DNA from: JBBECJ01 sp963763325
Lineage (GTDB): Bacteria; Chloroflexota; Chloroflexia; Thermomicrobiales; CFX8
Reading direction: 5' to 3'
NCBI GenBank assembly: GCA_963763325.1
Contig: CAVXOL010000021.1
Location: forward strand, 62,001-126,000
DNA length: 64,000 nt
The notes below the pieces were generated by a model, which was given only the letters and a program-made list of their open reading frames with translations, made no database searches and was not told where the DNA came from. The stretch's first letter is position 1. Each line of letters begins with the position of its first letter. The translations under genes were made by a program, and so were the position numbers. Below are positions 7,460 to 17,097 of this stretch, piece by piece.

Positions 7460-8176
7460 ATGGGAAGCCAGCGTTCGTTCAAGACCGGAACCGTCATGAT
7501 CATCGATGACCATCCACTGTTCCGGCAGGGCATCCGCCGGCTGATCGAAGAGAGCGGCCGCTACACCGTCGTCGCCGAAGCCACCAATGGCTACGAGGCG
7601 ATCCGCGAGGCCGACATCCACGAGCCACAGATCATCGTCTCCGACATCCAGCTTCCTGGCGTGACCGGCCTCAAGATCTCGCGCATCCTGAAGAAGCAGC
7701 ACCCGAAGAGCCAGATCATCTTTCTCTCGATGCACATGGACGACGAGCGGCTATTTGACGCTGTCCGCGCCGGTGCGGCTGCCTTCCTCACGAAGGACGT
7801 CACCGCCGAGGATCTGATCGCGACGATCGACGCTGTGATCCGTGGTGAGCAGCCGATCAACACGACGCTACTGACCCGCCCGCAACTGGCATGGAAGGTC
7901 CTCTCTGAGTTCCGGACGATGACCGACGACCCGGCCGCCCGCTATAAGACCGCGATGCCGCTCTCGGTTCGCGAGGTTGAGGTGCTGGATTGCGTGTCGC
8001 AGGGGCTCTCGAACAAGGAAGTCGCCGACGCGCTCTTTATCACCGAGCAGACAGTCAAGAACCATATGACCAGCGTGCTGCGCAAGCTCAACGTCGAGGA
8101 TAGAGTCCAGGCCGTCCTCTTCGCCGTCAAGAACGGCTGGGTTGAGATTGGCCCTGGCGTCTACTCTGCCGCGTAA
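7460..8176 (+). CDS. NarL/FixJ-family response regulator (orphan)
   Basis: 238-residue two-component output protein: receiver domain (residues 11-130; acidic DD at 16-17, phospho-acceptor Asp62 in IIVSDIQLPG, Lys in FLTKDV) followed by a LuxR-type helix-turn-helix (LSVREVEVLDCVSQGLSNKEV). No histidine kinase is adjacent, so it is an orphan in this window. Good GAAGGAGAG site before the ATG at 7460. The long, GTAC-rich upstream region suggests regulation at its promoter. Closed by a hairpin at 8212-8238. Confidence 0.92.
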   Translation: MGSQRSFKTGTVMIIDDHPLFRQGIRRLIEESGRYTVVAEATNGYEAIREADIHEPQIIVSDIQLPGVTGLKISRILKKQHPKSQIIFLSMHMDDERLFDAVRAGAAAFLTKDVTAEDLIATIDAVIRGEQPINTTLLTRPQLAWKVLSEFRTMTDDPAARYKTAMPLSVREVEVLDCVSQGLSNKEVADALFITEQTVKNHMTSVLRKLNVEDRVQAVLFAVKNGWVEIGPGVYSAA

Positions 8177-8211
8177 TTACGACTAATCCTCCCTCTCCTC
8201 CCACCCATGCG

Positions 8212-8238
8212 ACGCCGGCTCAGTTATCGAGCCGGCGT
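8212..8238 (+). terminator. terminator of the response regulator
   Basis: 10-bp stem (ACGCCGGCTC with GAGCCGGCGT) and 7-base loop, 35 bases after the stop codon; T/G-rich tail. Confidence 0.7.
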
Positions 8239-8407
8239 TGTGGTGTTGGCGAGGTATGCGTGAGCACAGGGGTCGGCCCTTCACGATTTCTATCAGAACC
8301 CTTTACCTGACCTTCTCCCAAATGCTGGTTCGCATCGATATGGTGACGGTGGCGCGGAGAGTGACTCCCGTCAGCGTAGGGAGAGCGAATCGCTGGGAGG
8401 AACTCAG

Positions 8408-8635
8408 ATGCTTCAATTTGGTGACTTTGAGTGGCAGATCGCGCGGCACGAACGCGAACGGCTGGTTCCGGTCTGGCGCGAGTCAACGTCGCGAGACTCC
8501 GGACACGTCCGACACGCCTCGCGCCGCTGGCGCTGGCCGTCGATACCATCCCGCCACACCGGGATGGAGCTACACCTGTACATTCGCAGTGAGTGGATGC
8601 GGCCGGCTGTCAGAAGCGGGCACGCCTTCGATTGA
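8408..8635 (+). CDS. possible small basic protein
   Basis: 75-codon frame with GGGAGG 8 bases before the ATG. The product is Arg/Trp-rich (RRWRWP, ELHLYIRSEW) and resembles nothing recognised. It is the only candidate gene in the 470 bases between the response regulator and the 3' end of the nucleotidase gene. Codon use is not strongly GC3-biased, so it may be spurious. Confidence 0.35.
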   Translation: MLQFGDFEWQIARHERERLVPVWRESTSRDSGHVRHASRRWRWPSIPSRHTGMELHLYIRSEWMRPAVRSGHAFD

Positions 8636-8706
8636 GCCAGGCAGTCGACGACCCTGGCAAAGGCTGCCGGGGTCATCGACTCTTGTTCGATGGCGGTAGC
8701 GATTTC

Positions 8707-11700
8707 CTACTGCCCGGTGACGATCGCAATGCGTCCTTCGATATCGGCGTCGAACGGCTGCGGCAACTGCTCGACGTACTCGACCAGCGCGTCAAGATCG
8801 ACCGGTCCAACTGCCCGATTGGTGCCTTCGGTCAGGACCGTGAAGTTGTCGCCTCCACCTGCCAGGAACGAGTTCACTGCCACGCTGTACGCCGTCTCAT
8901 CGTTCGGCAGGGCCTGCGTCGCGCCATCCGGCAGCACCTGGCGGATCTCGACGATGCGCGCGCCATCCGGCAGGGTTGGATCGTAGTCGTATTCCAGTCC
9001 GGAGATCTGCAGGAAGCGTGTTCGGTCGCCTTGCCACTGCTGGTTGAGCAGCGTATAGATCTGCGCGCCGGTCAGGTCCATCGTCGTCATGTCGTTGCCG
9101 AACGGCTGGACGGTGAACAGTTCGCGCCAGATAACCTCACCGGCCAGGATGTCGTCGCGGATGCCGCCAGGGTTCATGAAGGCGAAGTCGGTCCCCATCT
9201 TCCAGCGCTGGGCGTCGGCGATCAGGTTGCCGAGTGCCGACTCACCGGCCTCGTTCTGCTCGCGGGTGATGTCTTCGGCTGCCGTTCCAATCTGTCGGTT
9301 CAGCAGTGGACCGGCCAGGTTCGTGTATTCCTCGACCACCTGGGCGATCTCGGTGTTCGGCTCGATCGCGTCATTGTACGTATCGACAAGCGTCGCCTGC
9401 TTCTCGACAACATCGCCGGTCTCGCGGTCGATGATGAGGTCGATGTCGGCAACGGCAGACGAGTACGACCACGACTGAGTGACGAGCTTGCCATCGATTG
9501 TGGCGACGTAGCCCTGGTGGGTGTGACCGCTGACGATGACATCGACTTCGTCGGAGATGTTCGACGCGATGTCGACAATCGCGCCGGTCATCGCGCCGTC
9601 CTGCAACTGCCCACCCTCATGGATCAGGACGACGATCACCTCGATACCAGCCGCGACCAGTGTCTCGGTGTACTGATCGATCACCTCGACCTCGTCGAGG
9701 AAGCTGACGGTTTCGATTCCACCTGGAGAGACCAGGTTCGGCGTGTCGCTCGTGACGAGTCCGATGAAGCCGATCTCGACGCCGTCAACGGTCAGCGTTG
9801 CCGTCGGCGGCAGGATCGGCTCGCCATCGTCCTTCCAGACGACGTTGGCGGCGAGGTACGGAAACTCGGCCCCAGCGAAGCATCCGGTGACTGGCTCGGT
9901 CACCGGATGGCAGCCGCCGTTCTGTAAGCGCAGCAGTTCGTCGATGCCTTCGTCAAACTCGTGGTTGCCGACCGAGCCAACATCGAATCCCATCTGGTTG
10001 AGGATGTCGATCGTCGGTTCGTCCTGCAGCAGCGCCGACTCTGGCGGGCTGGCGCCGACCATGTCACCAGCATGGACGAGCAGCGTGTTGTCCGGGTTGT
10101 CGGCGGTTAACTGGTCGATGTAGGCGGCCAGGTAGGCCGCGCCGCCGATGGGGCGGTCGTTGAGGACACGGCCAGTTGGGATCTGGCCATGCAAGTCGTT
10201 GACAGCCAGCAACTGGACCTCGACCAGATCATCCTGTGGGTTCTGCGCTTCCTCCAGTAATGTGGAGAGCGCACCGAGGTTGACCAGCCGGCTCTCCAGC
10301 TCGCCACCGTCGTTGTCGAGTGCGGCCCAGAGCGAGCCGTCGGCCGCGACCGTCAGCCCTTCGACCTTCTCGAACGGCGCGAACTCGTCCAGCACGTCAG
10401 TCAGCAGCATCTTGTCGACGACGTGGCCGTTCAGGTCGGAATCCTCGCCGATCAGGCCATCCCATGGCTCGACGCCGTCGAGTGTGAAGACGGTGACGTG
10501 CTTCACCTCTGCCGCCGCGCCAACCAGTTGGTCACGCTCGATGACGGCGTAGTAGCCGCCGCCGATGTTGGTGATCTCCGAGAGGCCGACCCAGCCGCGG
10601 TCATCCTCCGGTCGCTCGAACGGGTAGAGGAAGAAATCCCACGTCCCGGACTGGAGGTCGTAGCGGGCAATCCGGGTGTAGGCGGTGCCATCGACCAGCA
10701 CATCGTCGCCATAGCCGAGCTGGATCGCCGCCAGCAGGTAGCGGCCATCGTCCGAGACGGCGACACCCTCGAAGCCGTTGCCCTGGACAAGACCGCCGGT
10801 TGGCGAATCAACCTCGGCCGGCAACCCGATCTCACGCAGCACCTCGCCACGAGAGTTGGTCTGGATCAGCAGGTTGGGAACGTAGCTGTCCTCACTGAAA
10901 TCGGCGTTGCCCTCGGACGCCAGCCAGTAGCCGTAGTAGCCAGGCCGGTTAATCGAGGTGTCGAGCGCGATCCCTTCGAGGTCGTAGCGCGCCTGCTCAC
11001 CGTCCTTCGTAACTGGCGCCTGGGTCGTCACGAGCGCTTCACCGTTGTTCTGGACGAAGATGCGGTAGATCGCCGACGGCATCGCGTTGTCCGGCACAGC
11101 AAACAGCACCTGGCTGTTGTACGACGATGCGGCCAGACCCGAGATCGCCGCCCACGGCATCTTCTCGTTCGGCGCGCGGAGGACCGGCTGGTTCGGGTTC
11201 GCTGGCGCGTTCGGGTGATCGACGCCCTGGAAAATCGTCAGCGTTCCGGAGACCTCGTCGGAGGTTACGAACAGCCCTCGCTGTGGCAGCGCCAGCAGTC
11301 CTTCCGGCGAGATACCGGTCGGCAGGATCTGGATGAACTTGAACGCCCGGCCACCCTGATGCTCGTAGACGCCGACGAACGAGCCACGCTCAGAGCCAAC
11401 GAAGACGAACTCGCGGCCATCATAAACGCCGACCTCGACACCTTCGGCCTCGATCCCCTTGGCCTCCGAGCGGCCATCGGGATAGTGGCTGTAGATCGCA
11501 GCCGTTTCTTCGAGGCTGCTGCCACTGTCCCAGACGAACCGGCCATCGGCTCCCCAGACGCTCCAGCCGCGACCGCCGGTCCAGTCGAACTCACCCTCGT
11601 CGGCCGAGTAGATCAGCGAACCGTCCGGGCTCCAGGCAACGCCGTCAGGGAAGCGGGCACCAGCGTAGGGCTCATCCGCCACGTCCGCCGGGTAGGTGTC

Positions 11701-12561
11701 GCTGAACGAGATCGCCGCGTCCTCGGACAGGTCAGCCGGCCGATCATCGACGATGCCGGTGCTGAAGACCGACACCAGTTCCGCGGCAGCAACATCTACG
11801 ATCGCGATGCCGTTGTTCTCCTGGAGCGAGACAGCCGCCATGCCGTTCTTGAGATCGACAAACTCCGGCTGTGGATCGTCTGGGAAGTACAGCCCGGCAT
11901 CGGCCAGGACGTTTTCCGGAAAGTCAATGTCGACGACCACCGATGCCTCGAGATCGGCCGGGTTGATCGTCACGATCTGGATGTAGCCGGGGCCGCTGAT
12001 GTCGCCTTCCAGACCCGGCTCCTCGCCATCGGTTAGCAGACCATCGGCGTCAACGACGACCGGCTCATTCTCGATCGCGACCACGATAACCAGTTCACCG
12101 TCGATGACGGTTGAGGCGACTGAGTCAGGTCCGTCGCCAATCGCGATCTCACCGGCGATCTGACCGCTGGCGACATCGATGATGACCAGCATGCCCGGTG
12201 TTATCTCCGGAACCTCCCCCTCCTCCTTATAGGAGGTGTTGACGCCGACGATCGCCCAGACACCGTCAGGGCTGATCGAGACACTCGTCGGCTCGCCGCC
12301 AACTGGGATCGTCGCCACCTGTTGCGGGTGGTGCGCATCGGTTATGTCGACAACACCGACCTCACCAGCGCCAGAATCGACATAGACGAGCGTGTTTCCG
12401 TCCGGCGTGCCACTGACGATCTCAGCAACACCTCCCGGAGCATTGTGTGAGGCAATCTTTAGAAATCCCTTGATCTCCGTGTCGCCGTCGTCCGCGACCG
12501 CCGGTACCCAGACCGATAGCGACGCGAACACCAGCAGCGCTGTGAGCAGCACGCGCTTCAT
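8707..12561 (-). CDS. secreted phytase-like esterase / 5'-nucleotidase fusion
   Basis: Large exported protein of 1,284 residues. The start at 12561 (MKRVLLTALLVFASLSVWV...AVA) follows GAAGGGA and gives a clear signal peptide. Residues about 40-480 form a beta-propeller-like choice-of-anchor region (repeats such as VVDITDAHHPQQVATIPVGG). About 490-800 resemble the esterase-like phytase domain. About 815-1100 are the calcineurin-type metallophosphatase (LLAVNDLHGQI, VHAGDMVG, VGNHEFDEG, VSGHTHQGY supply metal ligands), and about 1110-1280 are the 5'-nucleotidase C-terminal domain (GNLIADAQRW, MNPGGIRDD). Likely scavenges phosphate from extracellular nucleotides. No frame break in 3.9 kb. Confidence 0.9.
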   Translation of the reverse strand: MKRVLLTALLVFASLSVWVPAVADDGDTEIKGFLKIASHNAPGGVAEIVSGTPDGNTLVYVDSGAGEVGVVDITDAHHPQQVATIPVGGEPTSVSISPDGVWAIVGVNTSYKEEGEVPEITPGMLVIIDVASGQIAGEIAIGDGPDSVASTVIDGELVIVVAIENEPVVVDADGLLTDGEEPGLEGDISGPGYIQIVTINPADLEASVVVDIDFPENVLADAGLYFPDDPQPEFVDLKNGMAAVSLQENNGIAIVDVAAAELVSVFSTGIVDDRPADLSEDAAISFSDTYPADVADEPYAGARFPDGVAWSPDGSLIYSADEGEFDWTGGRGWSVWGADGRFVWDSGSSLEETAAIYSHYPDGRSEAKGIEAEGVEVGVYDGREFVFVGSERGSFVGVYEHQGGRAFKFIQILPTGISPEGLLALPQRGLFVTSDEVSGTLTIFQGVDHPNAPANPNQPVLRAPNEKMPWAAISGLAASSYNSQVLFAVPDNAMPSAIYRIFVQNNGEALVTTQAPVTKDGEQARYDLEGIALDTSINRPGYYGYWLASEGNADFSEDSYVPNLLIQTNSRGEVLREIGLPAEVDSPTGGLVQGNGFEGVAVSDDGRYLLAAIQLGYGDDVLVDGTAYTRIARYDLQSGTWDFFLYPFERPEDDRGWVGLSEITNIGGGYYAVIERDQLVGAAAEVKHVTVFTLDGVEPWDGLIGEDSDLNGHVVDKMLLTDVLDEFAPFEKVEGLTVAADGSLWAALDNDGGELESRLVNLGALSTLLEEAQNPQDDLVEVQLLAVNDLHGQIPTGRVLNDRPIGGAAYLAAYIDQLTADNPDNTLLVHAGDMVGASPPESALLQDEPTIDILNQMGFDVGSVGNHEFDEGIDELLRLQNGGCHPVTEPVTGCFAGAEFPYLAANVVWKDDGEPILPPTATLTVDGVEIGFIGLVTSDTPNLVSPGGIETVSFLDEVEVIDQYTETLVAAGIEVIVVLIHEGGQLQDGAMTGAIVDIASNISDEVDVIVSGHTHQGYVATIDGKLVTQSWSYSSAVADIDLIIDRETGDVVEKQATLVDTYNDAIEPNTEIAQVVEEYTNLAGPLLNRQIGTAAEDITREQNEAGESALGNLIADAQRWKMGTDFAFMNPGGIRDDILAGEVIWRELFTVQPFGNDMTTMDLTGAQIYTLLNQQWQGDRTRFLQISGLEYDYDPTLPDGARIVEIRQVLPDGATQALPNDETAYSVAVNSFLAGGGDNFTVLTEGTNRAVGPVDLDALVEYVEQLPQPFDADIEGRIAIVTGQ

Positions 12562-12703
12562 GCGACTTCCCTTCACTCCCATGCTGTGCCGCATCGCAGG
12601 CAGTCATGTTTGCCCGCACTCGTTACGGCACACAGAGCGTAAATGGGACACAGTCGGAGGATGTTGCATTGATGTTAATCGTCACGAGCGAGTATGCGCA
12701 CGA

Positions 12704-13972
12704 TCAACTCCCGGCCTCACGCAACGCGATGTCTCCGCGCCGGTATGCGCCGTCGAAGCTGATCGCGTCGGCGGTGGCGTATGCGAGGTCGCGGGCGGCG
12801 GCCATTGTCTCGCCGCGACCGACGCAGGTGAGGACGCGGCCACCAGCAGTGACGGTTTCGGTGCCGCGTCGCGTGGTTCCAGCGTGGAAAACGACTCCAC
12901 CGTCGGGTACGGCGTCGAGGCCGGCGATTGGGTGACCGGAGGTGTAGGAGCCGGGATAACCACCTGAGGCGAGGACGACACCGACGCAGGCGCCGGGGAA
13001 CCAGTCGATCGGCGGCATACTGGCCAGTTCGCCTCGCGCCGTCGCTTCACACAGCGCCACCAGGTCGGCGTCGAGCATCGGCATGATCACCTGCGTCTCG
13101 GGGTCACCGAAGCGGCAGTTGAACTCGAGCACCCTGGGGCCGTCCGGCGTCAGGATCATCCCGGCGTAGAGGACGCCGCGATACTGGATGCCACGCGCAG
13201 CCATCTCACGGACGGTCGGGACGATCACGTCGTCGAGAAAGTGACGCTGCATGGCGTCATCGACGGCCTTCGGCGGCGTGTAGGCGCCCATCCCGCCAGT
13301 ATTCGGGCCAGTCTCACCATCGCCGATCTTCTTGTAGTCGCAGGCGGGCAGCAACGGCAGGACCGATTCGCCATCGGTCAGCGCCAGGAACGAGACTTCG
13401 CGGCCAGTCAGGAACTCCTCGATCAGCACGTCGAGGCGGCGTCGCCGAGCGAGCGCGTTTCGAGCATGTCGCGGACAGCCGACTCGGCTTCCTCGCGCGT
13501 CTCGCAGATCACGACGCCCTTTCCCGCCGCCAGCCCGTCAGCCTTGATGACGACCGGCAGCGGCGTGTCGTAGACGGCGTCGAGGGCAGCCTGAAGGGTA
13601 TTGCAGGCTTGTCGCCCGGCCAGCCGCGACACCAGCAGCAGCCATGATCTCCTTTGCCCAGGCTTTGCTACTCTCGATCCGCGCCGCCTCAGCAGTTGGA
13701 CCGAAGACGAGGTGACCGCGCGCCGTCAGGACGTCAGCCAGGCCGTCCGCCAGCGGCGCTTCCGGCCCAACCACGGTCAGGTCGATCCCACGCGCCTCGA
13801 TCTCACGAGCGAGCGCGTCGAAATCGGTGAGCGGCAGGTTCTCGGCCAGCGACATCGTTCCGGCGTTGCCAGGAGCACAGTAGAGCCGCCCGATGCGGCT
13901 GCTGGCGGCCAGTTTCCAGACCAGCGCGTGCTCGCGCGCTCCACCTCCGACGACCAGAACGTTGGTTGCCAT
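12704..13972 (-). CDS. purD: phosphoribosylamine-glycine ligase (two frame breaks)
   Basis: Purine biosynthesis enzyme that joins glycine to phosphoribosylamine with ATP. Spans the usual length (about 423 codons). N-terminal MATNVLVVGGGAREHALVW, ATP-grasp pieces VVIKADGLAAGKGVVI, IEEFLTGREVSFLAL, NTGGMGAYTPP and VLEFNCRFGDPETQ are all recognisable. The reading frame shifts near 13600-13640 and returns near 13425-13440, so the two breaks compensate. With an essential gene of full length this points to sequencing indels rather than decay. Start at 13972. Confidence 0.9.
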
Positions 13973-14156
13973 CTTCCCACCCCTCGCTACGATCCCGACG
14001 CAGGAACGACGCAACCGACGCCTGCCGCACAGAATCTATCGCATCTGGATACCTGCGTGTGGCGAGGCCACTTGCTGGGAGGGGACGATGGGTAAACCCG
14101 ACCATGCATTGTCGGGTCAGCCGGATGGTGCCTCCAAGATAGCCAGCGTATGCTGG

Positions 14157-14672
14157 TCAGGAGGGTTCGGCTGGCCGTGCCGGTCGTGCTGGCGTCTCTG
14201 ACATCGCCCTGACTCGCTCGATGTGCGCGAGTGTCACTTCGCGACCGCGCAGCAGGAATTCGCGAATGAGGGCGAGCTGCTCGTCGCTGTAGTCCTCCAT
14301 CGAGGCAGCCGAGGCGATGACGAGTTCGCGGTAGATGGCGCCCATCTGCTGACCGGCCGATGGCGTCAGCTCGACGTAGATCCGGCGGCGGTCAACCTCG
14401 TCGCGCACGCGGCGCGCGAAGCCGGTCTTCTCTAGCCGGTCGATCACGCTCGTGACGGCGCCGGTCGTCAGCCCGGACGCTTCCGCGAGCTGACCAGCCG
14501 TCATCGGGCCGAACTGGCCGAGCATCTGGATGCAGCGCAGGTCGGTCCGGTTGACGCCGAGCTGGTCGGCGATGGTCTGGCTGAGCGTGTCAACGGCGTT
14601 GTGGACGCCGCGCAAGGCAGCCTGCACGTCGAATACAAGGTCCGAACGAGCACTATCAGGCTTGCTTGACAA
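14157..14672 (-). CDS. MarR-family transcriptional regulator
   Basis: Winged-helix MarR repressor of about 171 residues (LGVNRTDLRCIQMLG, TAGQLAEASGLTTGAVTSVI, wing DEVDRRRIYVELT). The frame runs far upstream as an antisense artefact. No ATG fits; the most likely start is TTG at 14672 (LSSKPDSARSD), just where the divergent MMPL promoter begins. It probably controls itself and the MMPL exporter through the ATCTT-T-AAGAT palindrome between them. The inducing ligand is unknown; lipophilic compounds are typical for such pairs. Confidence 0.85.
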   Translation of the reverse strand: MSSKPDSARSDLVFDVQAALRGVHNAVDTLSQTIADQLGVNRTDLRCIQMLGQFGPMTAGQLAEASGLTTGAVTSVIDRLEKTGFARRVRDEVDRRRIYVELTPSAGQQMGAIYRELVIASAASMEDYSDEQLALIREFLLRGREVTLAHIERVRAMSETPARPARPAEPS

Positions 14673-14695
14673 TTGAATCTCTCGATCTTTAAGAT
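14666..14695 (+). promoter_or_regulatory. MMPL promoter with embedded palindrome
   Basis: TTGACA (14666-14671), an 18-base spacer and TAAGAT (14690-14695). The -10 lies in ATCTTTAAGAT (14685-14695), a palindrome with one central base, a plausible MarR operator. Confidence 0.55.
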
Positions 14696-14744
14696 ATACG
14701 ACCGTCGAGGAAGTATACCGGTTGGCGGAAGGGCTTTCCAGATC

Positions 14745-16937
14745 ATGATGAGGAACCTGGCACGCATCTGTTATCACCACCGGCGGCTGACGCTGGCCGG
14801 CTGGATACTCCTGCTGGTTGGCCTGGTGGTGTTGAGCCAGACCGTCGGCGGCGAGACGCGGACCGAATTCTCGTTGCCCGGCTCCGAGAGCCAGGAGGCG
14901 TTCGACCTGCTGGAAGATCGCGGCTTCGCGACTCGCGCCGGTGAGCCAGCCCAGATCGTCTTTCAGGCCGAGCAGGGTGTCAACGATCCGGCAGTCCAGC
15001 AGGCGATGGAGGCGCTCTTCGCGACTGTCGAGCAGGAAATCGAGGACGCGGAAGTCATCAGTCCCTACGAGCCTGCCGGCGCGAGGCAGATCTCCGAGGA
15101 CGGCAGGATCGCCTACGCCGAGGTGAACTTCGCGGATCGCAGCCAGGAGGAATATCGGGCGGCTGGCGAGGAGATCCGCGAGCATCGCGACGCGATCGAC
15201 ATCGATGGCCTGCGCGTCGAGCTGGGCGGCACGATGTTCATCGAGGAAGCCGAGTTCTCGAGCGAGATCATCGGCATCCTCGGCGCGATCGTCATCCTGC
15301 TGATCGCCTTCGGCTCGGTCCTGGCGATGGGGCTGCCGATTGTGACGGCGCTGTTCGGCATCGGCTGCGGCATCGCGCTGGTCGGGCTGACGGCGAACTT
15401 CCTGTCGGTCCCCGAGTTCGCGGCGCCGGCAGCGGCGATGATCGGCATCGGCGTCGGCATCGATTACGCACTCTTCATCGTGACGCGCTATCGACAGGGG
15501 TTGCACGACGGACTCGATCCCGAGTCGTCCGTCATCCGCGCCGTCGATACGGCTGGCCGGGCCGTGCTGTTCGCCGGGACGACGGTCGTCATCTCGCTGA
15601 TGGGGATGTTCCTCATCAACCTCGACGCGATGCGCGGGCTGGCCGTCAGCGCCTCGCTGGCCGTCCTGATGACGATGCTGGCGTCGGTAACGCTGCTGCC
15701 GGCCATTCTTGGCTTCGTCGGCCGCAACATCGACAGGTTCGGACTGCCACACCGCCAGCAGGCCGAGGGCGATACGCGCCAGTCGATCTGGTACCGCTGG
15801 AGCCGTGTCATCCAGCGCCGCCCGTGGCCGGCCGTCATCATCGGCACGCTCGTCCTGCTGGTGCTGGCCGCGCCGATCGTCTCGATGCGGCTCGGCTTCG
15901 GCGACGCCGGCAACCGGCCAGAGGGCGACACGACCCGCGAAGCCTACGATCTGCTCTCCGAGGGCTTCGGACCTGGCTCGAACGGACCGCTCCTGCTGGC
16001 TGCCGAGCTGCCGAATGGCGAACAGGATCTGGCGACACTTCAGGGACTCTCCGAACAACTCAACCAGACCGACGGTATCGCCTTCGCCAGCCCGCCGTTC
16101 CCGAACGAGGCCGGCGATGCGGCGATCATCCAGGTCATACCGGCGACAGCGCCACAGGACGAGGAGACGTCTGATCTGGTCCACCAACTGCGCGGCGAGA
16201 TCATCCCGCCGGTCAACGACGCGAGTGGCCTCGAGGTGCTGGTCGGCGGCGCTCCGGCTGCCGTGATCGACTTCTCCGATCACACCGCCGATGTGCTACC
16301 GATCTTCATCGGAGCCGTCCTCATCCTCTCGTTCCTGTTGCTGATGGCGGTCTTCCGCAGCCTGCTGGTGCCGCTGAAGGCAGTCATCGTCAACCTGCTC
16401 TCGATCGGGGCGGCGATGGGTGTCGTCGTGGCCGTCTTCCAGTACGGCTGGGGGTTGAGCCTGATCGGGATGGGCAAGGAAGGACCGGTCGAAGCCTGGG
16501 CGCCGATGATGGTCTTCGCCATCGTCTTCGGCCTCTCGATGGACTACGAGGTCTTCCTGCTCTCGCGCATCCGCGAGGAGTACGACCGCACCGGCGACAA
16601 CGCCACCGCCGTCGCCGATGGGCTGGCTGCGACGGCGCGGGTCATCACGGCGGCTGCCGCGATCATGGTCTGTGTCTTCGGCAGCTTCATCCTCGGGGCC
16701 GACCCGGCCCTCAAGATCATGGGGCTCGGTCTGGCCGTCGCCGTCCTGCTCGACGCGACGATCGTCCGGCTCGTCCTTGTCCCGGCCCTGATGGAGCTGC
16801 TCGGCGACCGCAACTGGTGGATCCCGCGTTGGCTCGACCGCGCCCTGCCGACGCTCAACGTCGAACCAGCCGATGATCCCGTCGTTCCAGCCAGCGAACA
16901 GCGCCGCCACGACCAGATCCCGGTCACGGGGAAGTAG
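14745..16937 (+). CDS. MMPL-family RND-like transporter
   Basis: Integral membrane exporter of 730 residues with two repeats, each a first helix, a large extracytoplasmic loop and a cluster of five helices (e.g. AIVILLIAFGSVLAMGLPIV, FIGAVLILSFLLLMAVF). Residues such as GIDYALFIVTRYR and GLSMDYEVFLLSRIREEYD are the conserved cytoplasmic-edge proton-relay motifs of MMPL proteins. Start at 14745 or the next codon, after GGAAGGG. Divergent from and probably repressed by the MarR gene. Such proteins move lipids or export hydrophobic toxic compounds; the cargo is not predictable here. Confidence 0.92.
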   Translation: MMRNLARICYHHRRLTLAGWILLLVGLVVLSQTVGGETRTEFSLPGSESQEAFDLLEDRGFATRAGEPAQIVFQAEQGVNDPAVQQAMEALFATVEQEIEDAEVISPYEPAGARQISEDGRIAYAEVNFADRSQEEYRAAGEEIREHRDAIDIDGLRVELGGTMFIEEAEFSSEIIGILGAIVILLIAFGSVLAMGLPIVTALFGIGCGIALVGLTANFLSVPEFAAPAAAMIGIGVGIDYALFIVTRYRQGLHDGLDPESSVIRAVDTAGRAVLFAGTTVVISLMGMFLINLDAMRGLAVSASLAVLMTMLASVTLLPAILGFVGRNIDRFGLPHRQQAEGDTRQSIWYRWSRVIQRRPWPAVIIGTLVLLVLAAPIVSMRLGFGDAGNRPEGDTTREAYDLLSEGFGPGSNGPLLLAAELPNGEQDLATLQGLSEQLNQTDGIAFASPPFPNEAGDAAIIQVIPATAPQDEETSDLVHQLRGEIIPPVNDASGLEVLVGGAPAAVIDFSDHTADVLPIFIGAVLILSFLLLMAVFRSLLVPLKAVIVNLLSIGAAMGVVVAVFQYGWGLSLIGMGKEGPVEAWAPMMVFAIVFGLSMDYEVFLLSRIREEYDRTGDNATAVADGLAATARVITAAAAIMVCVFGSFILGADPALKIMGLGLAVAVLLDATIVRLVLVPALMELLGDRNWWIPRWLDRALPTLNVEPADDPVVPASEQRRHDQIPVTGK

Positions 16938-16950
16938 CGATCAGCGAATC

Positions 16951-16980
16951 GTCGTCGGCTGGCGATTGCCAGCCAACGAC
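16951..16980 (+). terminator. bidirectional hairpin between MMPL and peptidase E genes
   Basis: 13-position stem with one C-A mismatch (16951-16963 with 16968-16980), loop GATT, 13 bases after the MMPL stop. No strong T-tract. Confidence 0.5.
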
Positions 16981-17097
16981 GACCAGTTCAGTTCCGAAAG
17001 AGGAGGTTGCGAAGGATTTTCCTGTGTCGTTACCCGTCTCAGAAACAGCGTCCCAATAGCGTCTGTCTCGGACGGTTTTCAAGACGAAGCACCGTTA

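Noticed and set aside
10423..12036. 537-codon plus-strand frame inside the nucleotidase fusion
   Set aside because: Antisense to a well-supported gene; composition rich in Arg, Asp and Val with no domain.
14157..16283. 708-codon minus-strand frame opposite the MMPL gene
   Set aside because: Only its last 170 codons, the MarR part, look like protein. The rest is the GC3-driven antisense shadow of a clear membrane transporter.
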